Assembly (NCBI GenBank): GCA_942493125.1
Contig: OW818667.1
Location: forward strand, 2,790,001-2,854,000
Direction: 5' to 3'
DNA: 64,000 nt
From: Fusibacter_C sp942493125
GTDB taxonomy: Bacteria > Bacillota > Clostridia > Peptostreptococcales > Acidaminobacteraceae
The translations under genes were made by a program, and so were the position numbers. Position 1 is the stretch's first letter, and each line of letters begins with the position of its first letter. Shown one piece after another: positions 10,211 through 18,907 of this stretch. Below the pieces are notes generated by a model. That model ran no database searches, was not told the DNA's origin, and saw nothing but the letters and a program-made list of their open reading frames with translations.

Positions 10211-10540
10211 TCAAAACTCAAAGCGTCCGATGAGCACTTCATTTTCAGTCAGGTGCTCGCAACGCTTATCGATTGCCTCGAACTCTGCCGCGAACGAAGC
10301 TTTGAAAGCTTTGAAAGCAGCTTCTGACTCCCACATATCAATAGTGGTATAGACGTAAGCTTCATCTAAATCTTTGACTAAAAGAGTCTGCAAGTAGCCG
10401 ACCCCTTGCTTGAACAACTGGACCCAGTCACCATCGGGTCCATAAATCTGTTGAAATTCGGCTTCTTTGTCTGGTCGTACACGAAATTTCCATATATACA
10501 GATATGACTTTTCAGGGTTTTCAGGAAGGTTATTTGTCAT
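10211..10540 (-). CDS. ABM-like ferredoxin-fold protein
   Basis: The 109-residue protein has the layout of small dimeric alpha/beta-barrel (ABM/EthD-like) proteins: a first strand YLYIWKFRVRPDKEAEFQ, a middle helix, then a strand with YVYTTIDMWESEAAFKAF. Such proteins are monooxygenases or unknown-function stress proteins. No metal or haem ligand can be assigned. AAGGAG precedes the ATG at 10540. Confidence 0.7.
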   Translation of the reverse strand: MTNNLPENPEKSYLYIWKFRVRPDKEAEFQQIYGPDGDWVQLFKQGVGYLQTLLVKDLDEAYVYTTIDMWESEAAFKAFKASFAAEFEAIDKRCEHLTENEVLIGRFEF

Positions 10541-10680
10541 AGATTGTCTCCTTTCATCATTTCACAAAACTTGTATGGGTTAAATCCGCATCCACTTTGA
10601 TGCCATAAATGGGATATTGTCATCACAGACTAACAGAAAAATTTGTGCTTAACACAAACACTGTTAACTAAAACTCAATG

Positions 10681-12171
10681 TTATCCAAGCACAATCCGCT
10701 TGGTTGCAATGTTCTCCAGAAACGCCTGATCATGCTCGACGAAGAGCATGGTCGGTTGATAATTCAGGAGCATGTCTTCAATCTGGATTCTCGAGAGAAT
10801 GTCCACGTAGTTTAGCGGTTCATCCCAGATATAGACATGTGCACGCTCACAAATGCTGCTTGCCATGAGGACTTTTTTCTTTTGTCCTTCGCTGTAGCGT
10901 GACAGGTCCTTTTCAAACTGGATTGGACCAAGGTCGAGCTTCGAGAGCATGGATTTGAGAAGTACTACGTCGACGCCATGTTCTTTGGCATAATCGTCTA
11001 AGGAACCAGACAAGCCACTTGTATCTTGCGACACATAAGAGACAATCAAGTTTCTGGAAGGTCTAATGCTGCCACTCGTGAGGCAGGCTTCTGTGGAGGT
11101 GCTGCGGATGGCATTTAACACGGACTTTAGTAACGTGGATTTTCCCGTGCCATTGCCGCCGACCACTGCGATGCGGTCGCCTTGTTCAAGTGTAAAGTTC
11201 AGATCCTCAAACATCACGCGCTCATCATAGGCAGCGGTCAAATCTTCGACGCGAAGCAATACGTCAGCGGGATGTACCTCGTGTTTGATTTCAAGGGCAT
11301 CCGCCTGTTCAATATCTTTGAGTAGTTTCTTCTTATCTTCCACGGCGTTTTCACGTCTTTGATGGATGGCTTTTGCGCGCTTCATCATCTTTGCGGCTTT
11401 ATGGCCCACAAAGCCACGATCGGGAACGCCTCCTCCAAACTTGCTCTTTTCAGTCAACGCCGACCAGCCTGCAGTCCGCTTTGCCGCCACACCGAGTCTG
11501 TCGATCTCTTTTAATAGCTTCTCATTTTCTGCCAGTTCAAACTGATCTTGATAAGCTTTATTGTGCATCCATGAGGAAAACGTGCCCTTTTGGATGTCGA
11601 TGTGCGTCTTGTTGATAGAGAGCACGTGATCGATGCAGTGGTCGAGGAAGAGGCGGTCATGCGATACGAGGATGTAGCCCTTCTTGCGTTTCAAATAGTT
11701 GGCGACGCAGGTTCTGCCTTCAAGATCAAGGTGATTTGTCGGCTCGTCGATGAGAAGAAAGTTGTTTTCCTTCAGAAAGAGGACCGCTAAAAGAACCTTG
11801 GTGCGTTCGCCTTGGCTCAGCGTATCAAAGGGTCTATCGAGAACGTCGGCGTCCAAATCGAGGAGCGACAGTTCTTTACAGATGGCCCAATATTCATACG
11901 GTGGGTAGATGTCAGCCACGATCTCAAGACCGGTTCGATTGAGCGATGTCACCGGAAATGGAAAGTAGTCGAAGTGCACAGAGGCATTGATGGTGCCTTG
12001 ATACGTATATGCGCCCATAAGGAGCTTTAAAAACGTCGTTTTACCGCGGCCGTTTCGACCTGTGAAGCCGAGCTTCCAGTCCGTATCGATTTGAAAGGAT
12101 ACATTTTCGAATACGTAGTCGTAACTGCCGTCATAGGCAAACGATAAATTTGTTATTTTGATTTGCGACAT
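10681..12171 (-). CDS. Lsa-like ABC-F ribosome-protection ATPase
   Basis: Two ABC domains without membrane segments: Walker A GRNGRGKTT and GGNGTGKST, signatures LSQGE and YSEGQ, Walker B LLIDEPTNHLDL and IWDEPLNYVDI, and H-loops VSHD and VEHD. The 496-residue length, the opening ISxAYD-type strand, the long interdomain linker and the phrase IWDEPLNYxD match the Lsa family, whose members displace lincosamides, streptogramin A and pleuromutilins from the ribosome. Substrate range here is inferred. The gene has a 250-bp leader with a short peptide and an attenuator, the usual regulatory layout for antibiotic-inducible ABC-F genes. Confidence 0.87.
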   Translation of the reverse strand: MSQIKITNLSFAYDGSYDYVFENVSFQIDTDWKLGFTGRNGRGKTTFLKLLMGAYTYQGTINASVHFDYFPFPVTSLNRTGLEIVADIYPPYEYWAICKELSLLDLDADVLDRPFDTLSQGERTKVLLAVLFLKENNFLLIDEPTNHLDLEGRTCVANYLKRKKGYILVSHDRLFLDHCIDHVLSINKTHIDIQKGTFSSWMHNKAYQDQFELAENEKLLKEIDRLGVAAKRTAGWSALTEKSKFGGGVPDRGFVGHKAAKMMKRAKAIHQRRENAVEDKKKLLKDIEQADALEIKHEVHPADVLLRVEDLTAAYDERVMFEDLNFTLEQGDRIAVVGGNGTGKSTLLKSVLNAIRSTSTEACLTSGSIRPSRNLIVSYVSQDTSGLSGSLDDYAKEHGVDVVLLKSMLSKLDLGPIQFEKDLSRYSEGQKKKVLMASSICERAHVYIWDEPLNYVDILSRIQIEDMLLNYQPTMLFVEHDQAFLENIATKRIVLG

Positions 12172-12182
12172 GGTTTACCTCC

Positions 12183-12220
12183 AAAAAATAATATAGGATG
12201 CAAGAAAGTCTCTTGCACCC
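12183..12220 (-). terminator. Leader attenuator terminator of the ABC-F gene
   Basis: Read on the minus strand, GGGTGCAAGA (12211-12220) pairs with TCTTGCATCC (12196-12205), one G-T wobble, and is followed by a T-rich tract (12183-12195) ending just before the ribosome site of the ABC-F gene. This is a textbook position for antibiotic-controlled attenuation. Confidence 0.75.
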
Positions 12221-12359
12221 CAAAAATGGCTGATAAACGTATATTGTCCTATAAACAATCCACGAAACTATAGTCAAATGAGCAGAACCTCTTTCTTGCC
12301 GAGTACGACCAAAAAACGTGCGATCCATCTGGAAGCACATGCCGACTCTATAAAGTTGC

Positions 12360-12380
12360 TTAGCAAGAATGTTTGCTCAT
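12360..12380 (-). CDS. Six-codon leader peptide MSKHSC of the ABC-F gene
   Basis: An ATG at 12380 lies eight bases after GGAG (complement of 12389-12392) and encodes M-S-K-H-S-C then stop, within the leader about 190 bp upstream of the ABC-F start. Drug-stalled ribosomes on such micro-ORFs are known to switch downstream hairpins and prevent termination in related genes. It is real by position and signals, but its stalling behaviour is inferred. Confidence 0.55.
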   Translation of the reverse strand: MSKHSC

Positions 12381-12415
12381 TTTCTCATCTCCAATCTGTT
12401 TAATTGTTCAAGAAT

Positions 12416-12445
12416 AGGTTACCATAGGCGCGAAATGGTTGTCAA
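12416..12445 (-). promoter_or_regulatory. Sigma-A-type promoter of the ABC-F leader
   Basis: Minus strand: a perfect -35 TTGACA (complement of 12440-12445), an 18-bp spacer and a -10 TAACCT (12416-12421). It sits just upstream of the leader peptide. Confidence 0.5.
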
Positions 12446-12489
12446 GTAGTTTTGCTTTACAGTTAAATGTTGCCTCTAAAATGGGTGTA

Positions 12490-12993
12490 TCACCATTTAT
12501 CGAAGTGAACTTTTTCAGCTTTATATCGATCTACAAAAACATTACTTTGTCCGTCTGGATATCCGACTGCAATCATCGCAAAAGGCTTGATATGACTTGG
12601 TAATGCATATAACTTACCAACAGCTTCCGTGACGACCTCTGAGTTAGCAACGCCGAACCATACGCCACCAAGTTCAAGTTCAGTTGCTTCAAGTAACAAG
12701 TTTTCTGCAGCTGCACTCATATCTTGTTGCCATGCCGTCGGCACTATGAGAGCATTCTCATTTGCAACAAGTATAAACGTTACCCCAGAAGTTGCTACTG
12801 GCTTAGAATAAGGCGATACCTCTGAAAGTTTTTCAAGTGCGGCTTTATCCTGAATAACAATAAATTCCCACGGTTGTTGATTTGCAGCAGATGGCGCTTG
12901 CATGGCTGCTCTAAGCAGCTTTTCTATCTTTTCAGGTTCTACAGATTGATCTTTGAATTTTCGGATACTTCTGCGATTAAAAATAGCGTTCAT
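12490..12993 (-). CDS. Nitroreductase-family FMN oxidoreductase
   Basis: Short nitroreductase (167 residues) with the FMN-phosphate-binding N-terminal RRSIRKF motif, the APSAANQQPWEF segment, and the ELGGVWFGV region followed by AVGYPDG. Members reduce nitro compounds, quinones or enones with NAD(P)H as dimers. It follows the MarR gene after 21 bp on the same strand, so it is probably its regulated target. Confidence 0.88.
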   Translation of the reverse strand: MNAIFNRRSIRKFKDQSVEPEKIEKLLRAAMQAPSAANQQPWEFIVIQDKAALEKLSEVSPYSKPVATSGVTFILVANENALIVPTAWQQDMSAAAENLLLEATELELGGVWFGVANSEVVTEAVGKLYALPSHIKPFAMIAVGYPDGQSNVFVDRYKAEKVHFDKW

Positions 12994-13014
12994 ATATTAC
13001 CTCTCATAATTAAA

Positions 13015-13461
13015 TTATTGACCAAGTTTCTCCAATAGCTTATTGCTGATACTGATAAATTGTTGTGTTTCTTCCTTTGATAAAATACCGTCATATAAAT
13101 GGTGAAGTGAATTCCACGCATTTATAATATCGCCTTGTAGCTCTTTTCCTTGCAAAGTTGTACGCACGAATACGTTTTTCCCTTCTGCCCGTTTGACAAC
13201 ATGACCACTAGATTCCAGCTTCTCAATAAATCGCGTGATCGTAGAGGGAGTGAGCGTTAAACGCTCTCCAAGTTCTTTCTGTTGCATCTCATCGGTTAGG
13301 TTTAAAATGTAAAGCAGCATGGCATGACTTGGAGACAAACCAATCGGTTTGAATGCGTCTTCACCGATTTTGCTGAATTCTCTTGACAGTTTTGTAGCGG
13401 AAAAAAATAAACACGTATTCAATCTACAGCTTTGTTCTTGATCTTTGCAGTCCTTTTTCAT
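13015..13461 (-). CDS. MarR-family transcriptional regulator
   Basis: A winged-helix repressor of 148 residues with helix-turn-helix QKELGERLTLTPSTITRFIEKLE and wing GHVVKRAEGKNVFVRTT. The N-terminus is Cys-rich (CKDQEQSC, NTC), which could support thiol-based redox sensing, as in OhrR/QorR types; that is inference. It heads a two-gene unit with the nitroreductase, and a perfect palindrome lies just upstream. Confidence 0.88.
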   Translation of the reverse strand: MKKDCKDQEQSCRLNTCLFFSATKLSREFSKIGEDAFKPIGLSPSHAMLLYILNLTDEMQQKELGERLTLTPSTITRFIEKLESSGHVVKRAEGKNVFVRTTLQGKELQGDIINAWNSLHHLYDGILSKEETQQFISISNKLLEKLGQ

Positions 13462-13477
13462 AGGTCACTCCGTTCAT

Positions 13478-13489
13478 TTGTATATACAA
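13478..13489. promoter_or_regulatory. Candidate MarR operator TTGTATATACAA
   Basis: A perfect 12-bp palindrome lies 17 bp upstream of the MarR start codon. Position and symmetry fit an autoregulatory dimer-binding site. Confidence 0.5.
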
Positions 13490-13720
13490 CTATAACAGTG
13501 CTAATTTTATTCGTCAATAGAGTCGCAAAATAGTTCTTAGTTTATTAACAATTCCTAGTTATTATGATTTAACAATACATGTAAAGCAAAAACTATTACC
13601 TTCGATAATATGATTACGCGAAATAATAACTGTAGTATACTATATTAAAACGACTTAGAATCACTAACAAGTGAGTTGTATCTATTCTTAAAACATACAC
13701 TATAGACCTAGAGGTTGAAA

Positions 13721-14278
13721 ATGGCAAATGAAAATACATTAACACTGATAAATAGAATACCAGGCGTCGTAGAAGTCATCACACGTCTGACGACAATGGA
13801 AACCTTATACCAACACTACAAGCCTGTAGAAATCGAAAGCTACTGCAGCGCATGTCCAAACTATGGACGCATTTGGTCGTGTCCGCCGTTTGACTTTGAT
13901 GCGAACTCATACCTCGCGCCATATGCGCACGTTCTCATCATAGGCGTGAAGACTATTGACTTTGAAGTAACTCGGCGACGCTTTGGGGATATACTTAAAG
14001 GGATCTCTGAACCTAAGGAAATTGAAGGAATTGAGGAAATTGAAGTACTCATCGCAGGCAACTGTTACCATTGCGAGATATGCACTAAAACCATCGGCGA
14101 ATCGTGTATCATAAAGGAAGGACCAAAGTATTCACTGGAGGCACTTGGTTTCCACGTGGGCGATATTTGCGAACACATACTGGATGCTCCGCTGGATTGG
14201 TCGGGTAGCGATGGGACGTATATGACCGTCGGCGCAATCCTTTCAAATTCTAAAGAAATGCTGGAGGCACTATTATGA
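13721..14278 (+). CDS. DUF2284 cysteine-rich metal-binding protein
   Basis: Cys clusters CSACPNYGRIWSCPPF near residue 40 and CYHCEICTKTIGESC near 115 are characteristic of DUF2284, thought to bind iron-sulfur or other metal. The C-terminal part (GFHVGDICEHI) is also typical. Function is unknown. I use the ATG at 13721 with GAGG six bases upstream rather than the TTG at 13715. Its stop overlaps the next start as ATGA, so the two genes are translationally coupled. Confidence 0.85.
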   Translation: MANENTLTLINRIPGVVEVITRLTTMETLYQHYKPVEIESYCSACPNYGRIWSCPPFDFDANSYLAPYAHVLIIGVKTIDFEVTRRRFGDILKGISEPKEIEGIEEIEVLIAGNCYHCEICTKTIGESCIIKEGPKYSLEALGFHVGDICEHILDAPLDWSGSDGTYMTVGAILSNSKEMLEALL

Positions 14279-14838
14279 ATCTCACTGTAAATCAAAATAA
14301 ACCTGATGCTGAAATAGATACTTTGAAAACTGATTTGAAAATTGCACCACTGAAGCTGAGGTTCAAAGCGCTCTTCATTGATTATTTATGTATTGTTGCC
14401 TATTTGGCCTTGCTGATGGGTATTGCTATGGCGTGCTACAAGCTTTTCTTCGGTGAAGTCCCAGCATTTACAGCTTTGCAAAGCCAACTGGTCGCTTTCT
14501 TCACGTCGGTGTTGCCTGTGATGGGGTGGTTTTCATTTGTGGAATCAAGAAATGACTTTGCGTCGTTAGGCAAACGAAAAATGGGTATACAGGTGAAATA
14601 CGTCAAGTTTGGCAAAAATCCGCTTGCGAGCAGCATCCTCAGAAATGTGCTCAAATTCCTCCCGTGGCAACTCGCCCACATGGCAGTTATCGGAGGTATC
14701 TATGACGGATTCGGGTCACCGAACTTATTGATCGTCACGCTTGTCTTGCCAGTGATCTATGTTGTGATGGTCATATTGCGAAAAGACCACAGGCACATCG
14801 CGGATATCGTGTCGGGGAGTTATGTGGTACGGAGTTAA
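14275..14838 (+). CDS. RDD-family membrane protein
   Basis: Opens with the RDD-type segment RFKALFIDYL, has three to four hydrophobic helices, and carries the family hallmarks SLGKRKMGIQV after helix 2 and HIADIVSGSYVV at the end. The family is integral membrane and of uncertain role, sometimes sodium/proton exchange. Coupled to the DUF2284 gene by a 4-bp overlap with GGAGG upstream. Confidence 0.85.
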   Translation: MNLTVNQNKPDAEIDTLKTDLKIAPLKLRFKALFIDYLCIVAYLALLMGIAMACYKLFFGEVPAFTALQSQLVAFFTSVLPVMGWFSFVESRNDFASLGKRKMGIQVKYVKFGKNPLASSILRNVLKFLPWQLAHMAVIGGIYDGFGSPNLLIVTLVLPVIYVVMVILRKDHRHIADIVSGSYVVRS

Positions 14839-14946
14839 ACATATTCAATTTCAAATAAAGCGGCCAATCTGGAGTTGAATTCCATATTAGCCGTCGAAAT
14901 AAGGATTTATGCGATAGTTTGTTAAAGGAAGAAAGGAATATAGATT

Positions 14947-15570
14947 ATGAATGAAAAACAAAGGCGCATTTTAATGACTGTAGGCGGCGTATTGATATGT
15001 GGCTTCAGCGTAGGACTATTCAATTTCTCACTATTTGGGATGGACCCTTTTCAAGTGTTCGCACATGGGGTGTGGGCGCGTACACCGATAGGTTATGGCA
15101 CGTTTTATATGTTATTGAATCTCGTGATGTTGGTTGCGATCTACTTTATTGATCGTAAGAAGATCGGACTTGGCACAATGATCAATATCTTTCTGCTCGG
15201 CTATGTGGTCCAGTATTCATCTTGGTTTTTCGATATGCTCATCCCAGATCCGACCATTTTCATAAGAAGCTTGGCGCTGGGCGTCGGGATATTGGTGATC
15301 AGTTTTGGCGCAGCCATCTATTTTACTGGTGATATGGGTGTGTCAACCTATGATGCGGTGGCACTTGTAATGGCAGAGAAGAAGATCGCAAAGTTTCAAT
15401 ATTGTCGCATTGGCACCGATCTCATCTGTACGGTGATCGGGTTCATGCTTGGCGCAACGGTTGGTGTGGGGACGCTGGTGACTGCATTTTTCATGGGTCC
15501 GATCATCGCGTTTTTTAGAAAGACTGTTGCGGAACCATTTCGATATGGAAAGAATAGAGGCGTAATATGA
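14947..15570 (+). CDS. YczE/YitT-like integral membrane protein
   Basis: A 207-residue protein with about five or six membrane helices. The early FSVGLFNFSLFGMDPFQVFAHGV and later GDMGVSTYDAVALVMAEK segments each contain the GxDPF / GxSxYDA pattern of the duplicated YczE (DUF6198) family. Function is unknown; some members influence peptide antibiotic production. It overlaps the next gene by 4 bp (ATGA). Confidence 0.75.
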   Translation: MNEKQRRILMTVGGVLICGFSVGLFNFSLFGMDPFQVFAHGVWARTPIGYGTFYMLLNLVMLVAIYFIDRKKIGLGTMINIFLLGYVVQYSSWFFDMLIPDPTIFIRSLALGVGILVISFGAAIYFTGDMGVSTYDAVALVMAEKKIAKFQYCRIGTDLICTVIGFMLGATVGVGTLVTAFFMGPIIAFFRKTVAEPFRYGKNRGVI

Positions 15571-16058
15571 AAGTCATCGTTATCTTGATATGTGTATTAA
15601 GTTTAATGCTATTATCAGGATGCAATAAATCTGAAAATCCCGATTCTCAAAATGAACAAGAGAACCTCACACCTTCACAGTTTGAATCAATCAATGACTT
15701 TGAAGGTGTATCGATGAAGGTCGTAGATGATTCAGCATCTTCGACTGGACTTACGGTAATTTTTGATAATGATTCTGATAAGTCATGTATTTATGGATCA
15801 TACTACTTGTTGGAAAAGAAAATCTCTGATAAGTGGTATGAAGTGCCCGTTTTTTTTGAGGGCGATTATGGCTTTGATGCAGTAGGATTTCCACTTGATC
15901 CGTCTCAAACAAGCGAATGGCCTGTTGAATGGGAATGGCTGTATGGGATTTTAGATACAGGAGATTATCGCATCGTTAAGGATATATTGGATTTTAGAGG
16001 CACAGGCGATTTTGATACGTATTTTTTAGCGGCCGAGTTTTCGGTTGAGTTGAAGTAA
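15567..16058 (+). CDS. Lipoprotein with Big_14-type immunoglobulin-like domain
   Basis: Signal peptide with lipobox LLSGC, a short polar linker, then one beta-sandwich domain whose motifs (LTVIFDNDSDKSCIYGSYY, LEKKISDKWYEVP, GDYRIVKDI) fit the bacterial Ig-like family found in many clostridial lipoproteins. Likely attached outside the cell; no catalytic site visible. Translation is coupled to the YczE-like gene. Confidence 0.75.
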   Translation: MKVIVILICVLSLMLLSGCNKSENPDSQNEQENLTPSQFESINDFEGVSMKVVDDSASSTGLTVIFDNDSDKSCIYGSYYLLEKKISDKWYEVPVFFEGDYGFDAVGFPLDPSQTSEWPVEWEWLYGILDTGDYRIVKDILDFRGTGDFDTYFLAAEFSVELK

Positions 16059-16074
16059 ATATATGCAACACGTC

Positions 16075-16105
16075 AGAAACCCGTATAAATACGGGTTTCT
16101 TTGTT
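16075..16105 (+). terminator. Intrinsic terminator after lipoprotein gene
   Basis: A perfect 11-bp stem, AGAAACCCGTA (16075-16085) and TACGGGTTTCT (16090-16100), with a 4-base TAAA loop, then TTG T-rich sequence. Confidence 0.85.
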
Positions 16106-16166
16106 CGTGTATGAGTGATATTGTTGAATGAGGTGACACATAAATTTTGAAGGAGACATTGACGAT

Positions 16167-18323
16167 ATGACAGAAACGTTCACTCAAAAAATGACTCAAA
16201 CCTTAGTAACACTAATGCTACTAATGTCTTTTATGGTTGGTTCAACAGATACACTAAGCTTTGCTTTCGAATATTCACCTACAGTTTCATCTTCGACTTC
16301 ATCTGCGCCAGTGCTTGCCAGTGATGAAATCGAATTTCTAGAATCGTTATCCAAGTGTATTAAACATTCAACGCCACTTGTGATCGATGATGGCGCTGAA
16401 AATGAGCCTTTCAATGCGTTTGCCTCGCAGTATCAAGGGAACCTGTTGGTCGAATCTCAGAAGAATAACGCAAACACTGATGCAGATGCAAACTCGGACT
16501 CAGTTTCAACAAATCAAATAATCCTAGTCACGGACACTTCAGACAAAAGACTTCTCGCAATGGCTGCACATGTAAGCAGCATTGAGGGATCCACATTAAT
16601 CGTGCAAGATTCGTCAACGTCAAGTAGTAGCCCCAATGATAACCCCACTGATAGCTTCACCGAGAGCCAAACAGATAGGCTAAACGCCGCGGATCAAATA
16701 ATCGTCATAGGCACAAACACGCTTGGTTCTGCAATAGAAGTGGCAGAAAACTATGTTACATATGAAGAGGTAAGAAAATGGTACGAGGACGCAGTCGGCG
16801 ACACAGTCCTCGATGTGTATGTGGAATCGGACGCGCTTTATATTGCTGGCGTATACTTAGCCGCACTAAGGGAGGGGCGACTCATCTTTGATGATGACGC
16901 ACTGCGTCCGTCGGAGCAAACCCGCTATTTTGCTTGGGTTGTTTCACAAGGCGATTTCACAGTTGAGAAGCTTGAAGCACTGCAACAAAAATTGGACACA
17001 GATGGCGATGGGCACATGGATGTCAGTCTAGGCATTATTACCGGGAAAAATGCCCAACAAGCCAATTTGCTCGTAGCCAGGAGCTTTTTCTACGCACAGA
17101 TGGCTAAGAAAAATCAGGTCACAGCCATAAATGCCGAAAGTGCGGACAACTATGAAAGTGACACGTTTGATGACTGGACCTATGTCCTGGCCGAGGGCAA
17201 AGAAGCAAATAAGGAAGAAGTCGTCAAGCAGTTGGGCGAAAGTTCCTATATCAAGCTGTGTGGCCATGGCATGCCGAAAAGCTTTCTACTTGGCGATGGT
17301 AGTCATTTGAATGGCAAAGATTTTCCCACGTTCTATTCCGCCGTCCTCATCTTTGAAGCCTGCTATACGGGAGGATTCAATGAACAGGGCAGCATGGCAC
17401 TGGACGCAATCGAAAAAGGGGCTGTTGCCTATGTAGGGTCTGTGAAAAATGGCGGCGTGACCAATCCATTGCGCGACGGCATCAGCTCACATTTCTTGAC
17501 GACACAGGACGTCACGATTGGCGATTTCGTGAGCTTCCACAATTATGGCATCAAAGAAAATGTTGAAAACTTCGAGCGCGCCATACTGATCGGCGATCCA
17601 ATGTGGCATGCATTTGAGCGTGCGTGCGACTGGCAAAACCTCGCGTATCATGTGGATTTGCCCACAGGTGATCTCTTCAAAGTGCTCGTGCCGATATCAA
17701 TAAATGAGACCCTTCAAATCAAAGGCTTTGACGTGTGGCGCATAAGTGGCCGCCGTATCGTATTTGTAGAAAGTGAAGGACCCAAAGCCATTATTGACCT
17801 CGAGAAAGGACTTTCATTGACACAGCTTCTAGATAAAGCATCAAATCGCCTATACACAGCATATCAGTTCGTGTTTGGCGAGTTGATGGCGTTTGGTTTG
17901 CTATTGATAGTATTTACGGCCGCGCTCCTATTCGCCTACGGGTTTATCCTCAAAACTGAAAAGTGCATGGACAAGGCGCGCATCATAAGGCTCATCGTAT
18001 ATGTGGGGATCCTGATCCTATTTGAGCATTATTTTATGGAAATGAAATTCGTGCTGTCCAAAACCATCGTCTACACCATGATCATCGATGTTATCCTAGA
18101 ATCTCGCAATCGCATCTATGGGATACTGGCCATAGATGGTCTATTTGTAGTGATAATGTGCTTGATGCTTATGATACTTAAGGTGGGATCCGCTATGTAT
18201 ATAACATTACTAGTGGGGATATTTGGATTTACAGTGATGATCTGTTTGATCATGACTGGGGAGTATTTGATAGCGTGGGCATTAAAGAGTAGAGGTAAAG
18301 CCCAGAATGTTGAGCAAAGTTAA
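16167..18323 (+). CDS. Membrane-anchored gingipain/caspase-like (clan CD) protease candidate
   Basis: An export signal (LVTLMLLMSFMVGS) is followed by a long extracytoplasmic region and a C-terminal membrane domain with about five hydrophobic helices (from about residue 570). The middle contains a candidate His-Cys dyad: His367 in LCGHGMP and Cys399 in IFEACYTGGF, preceded by ITGKN and followed by VGSVKNGG and LIGDPMWHAF. This order and spacing are those of peptidase C25/caspase-fold enzymes, where GDP after the Cys block is also common. The combination with a polytopic C-terminus is unusual. Substrate is unknown. ATG 16167 follows AAGGAG. Confidence 0.6.
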   Translation: MTETFTQKMTQTLVTLMLLMSFMVGSTDTLSFAFEYSPTVSSSTSSAPVLASDEIEFLESLSKCIKHSTPLVIDDGAENEPFNAFASQYQGNLLVESQKNNANTDADANSDSVSTNQIILVTDTSDKRLLAMAAHVSSIEGSTLIVQDSSTSSSSPNDNPTDSFTESQTDRLNAADQIIVIGTNTLGSAIEVAENYVTYEEVRKWYEDAVGDTVLDVYVESDALYIAGVYLAALREGRLIFDDDALRPSEQTRYFAWVVSQGDFTVEKLEALQQKLDTDGDGHMDVSLGIITGKNAQQANLLVARSFFYAQMAKKNQVTAINAESADNYESDTFDDWTYVLAEGKEANKEEVVKQLGESSYIKLCGHGMPKSFLLGDGSHLNGKDFPTFYSAVLIFEACYTGGFNEQGSMALDAIEKGAVAYVGSVKNGGVTNPLRDGISSHFLTTQDVTIGDFVSFHNYGIKENVENFERAILIGDPMWHAFERACDWQNLAYHVDLPTGDLFKVLVPISINETLQIKGFDVWRISGRRIVFVESEGPKAIIDLEKGLSLTQLLDKASNRLYTAYQFVFGELMAFGLLLIVFTAALLFAYGFILKTEKCMDKARIIRLIVYVGILILFEHYFMEMKFVLSKTIVYTMIIDVILESRNRIYGILAIDGLFVVIMCLMLMILKVGSAMYITLLVGIFGFTVMICLIMTGEYLIAWALKSRGKAQNVEQS

Positions 18324-18487
18324 GTGAGATGATGCACTATTTCATAATATTTCTTACAATGTAAATTTTATAGAGGAGATTATTGCAGTTTGCCGAATAT
18401 TACCAATAGTGCAATATGTAAGAAAAAGCAAAACCTTAGAAAGCTACATCACAAATCCGAATTGGTTAAATTTATGGAGGATAGGTC

Positions 18488-18907
18488 ATGGCAAAACGTG
18501 AAGAACAGAACAAGGCAGTTCTAAAAAGTATAGAGAATTATCACGAATCGCTAGCACCAGAAGACTTGGCAATCTGTGAGATCCTAGGTCGTGCAATTAT
18601 CGAAACCCTCCCCGAAGCAACGAGCAAAGTTTGGCATGGGCATCCGGTTTGGTTCTTAGATGACAACCCAATCGTGGGATACAGCAAACTCAAAGACAGT
18701 GTGCGAATGTTGTTTTGGAGTGGGCAGTCATTTGATGAAGTTGTGCTTAAACCAGAAGGCTCGTTCAAGGCAGCTGAGTTTCGCTTTACTAAGGTTGATG
18801 AGATCAATTTAGAGGATATTAAGCGCTGTTTGATAAAGGCGCGTGATATTCAGTGGGATTATAAGAATATTGTTAAGCGGAAAGGTGTTTTGGAGAGGTT
18901 GAAGTAG
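18488..18907 (+). CDS. DUF1801-family protein
   Basis: A 139-residue single-domain protein with the family features LPEATSKVWHGHPVWFLDDNPIVGY and a WSGQSF segment followed by a C-terminal helix with KARDIQWDY. The YdhG-like family has no settled function. GGAGG precedes the ATG. It is the last gene before the cassette array. Confidence 0.8.
   Translation: MAKREEQNKAVLKSIENYHESLAPEDLAICEILGRAIIETLPEATSKVWHGHPVWFLDDNPIVGYSKLKDSVRMLFWSGQSFDEVVLKPEGSFKAAEFRFTKVDEINLEDIKRCLIKARDIQWDYKNIVKRKGVLERLK

Noticed and set aside
12131..12340. A 69-codon minus-strand frame overlapping the ABC-F start
   Set aside because: It runs through the attenuator and the gene's ribosome site and has no ribosome site of its own.
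18333..18425. Scattered inverted pairs TGCACTATT/AATAGTGCA and TTTCTTACA/TGTAAGAAA
   Set aside because: They may pair, but the two motifs occur in an order that gives no single stable hairpin; too weak for a finding.
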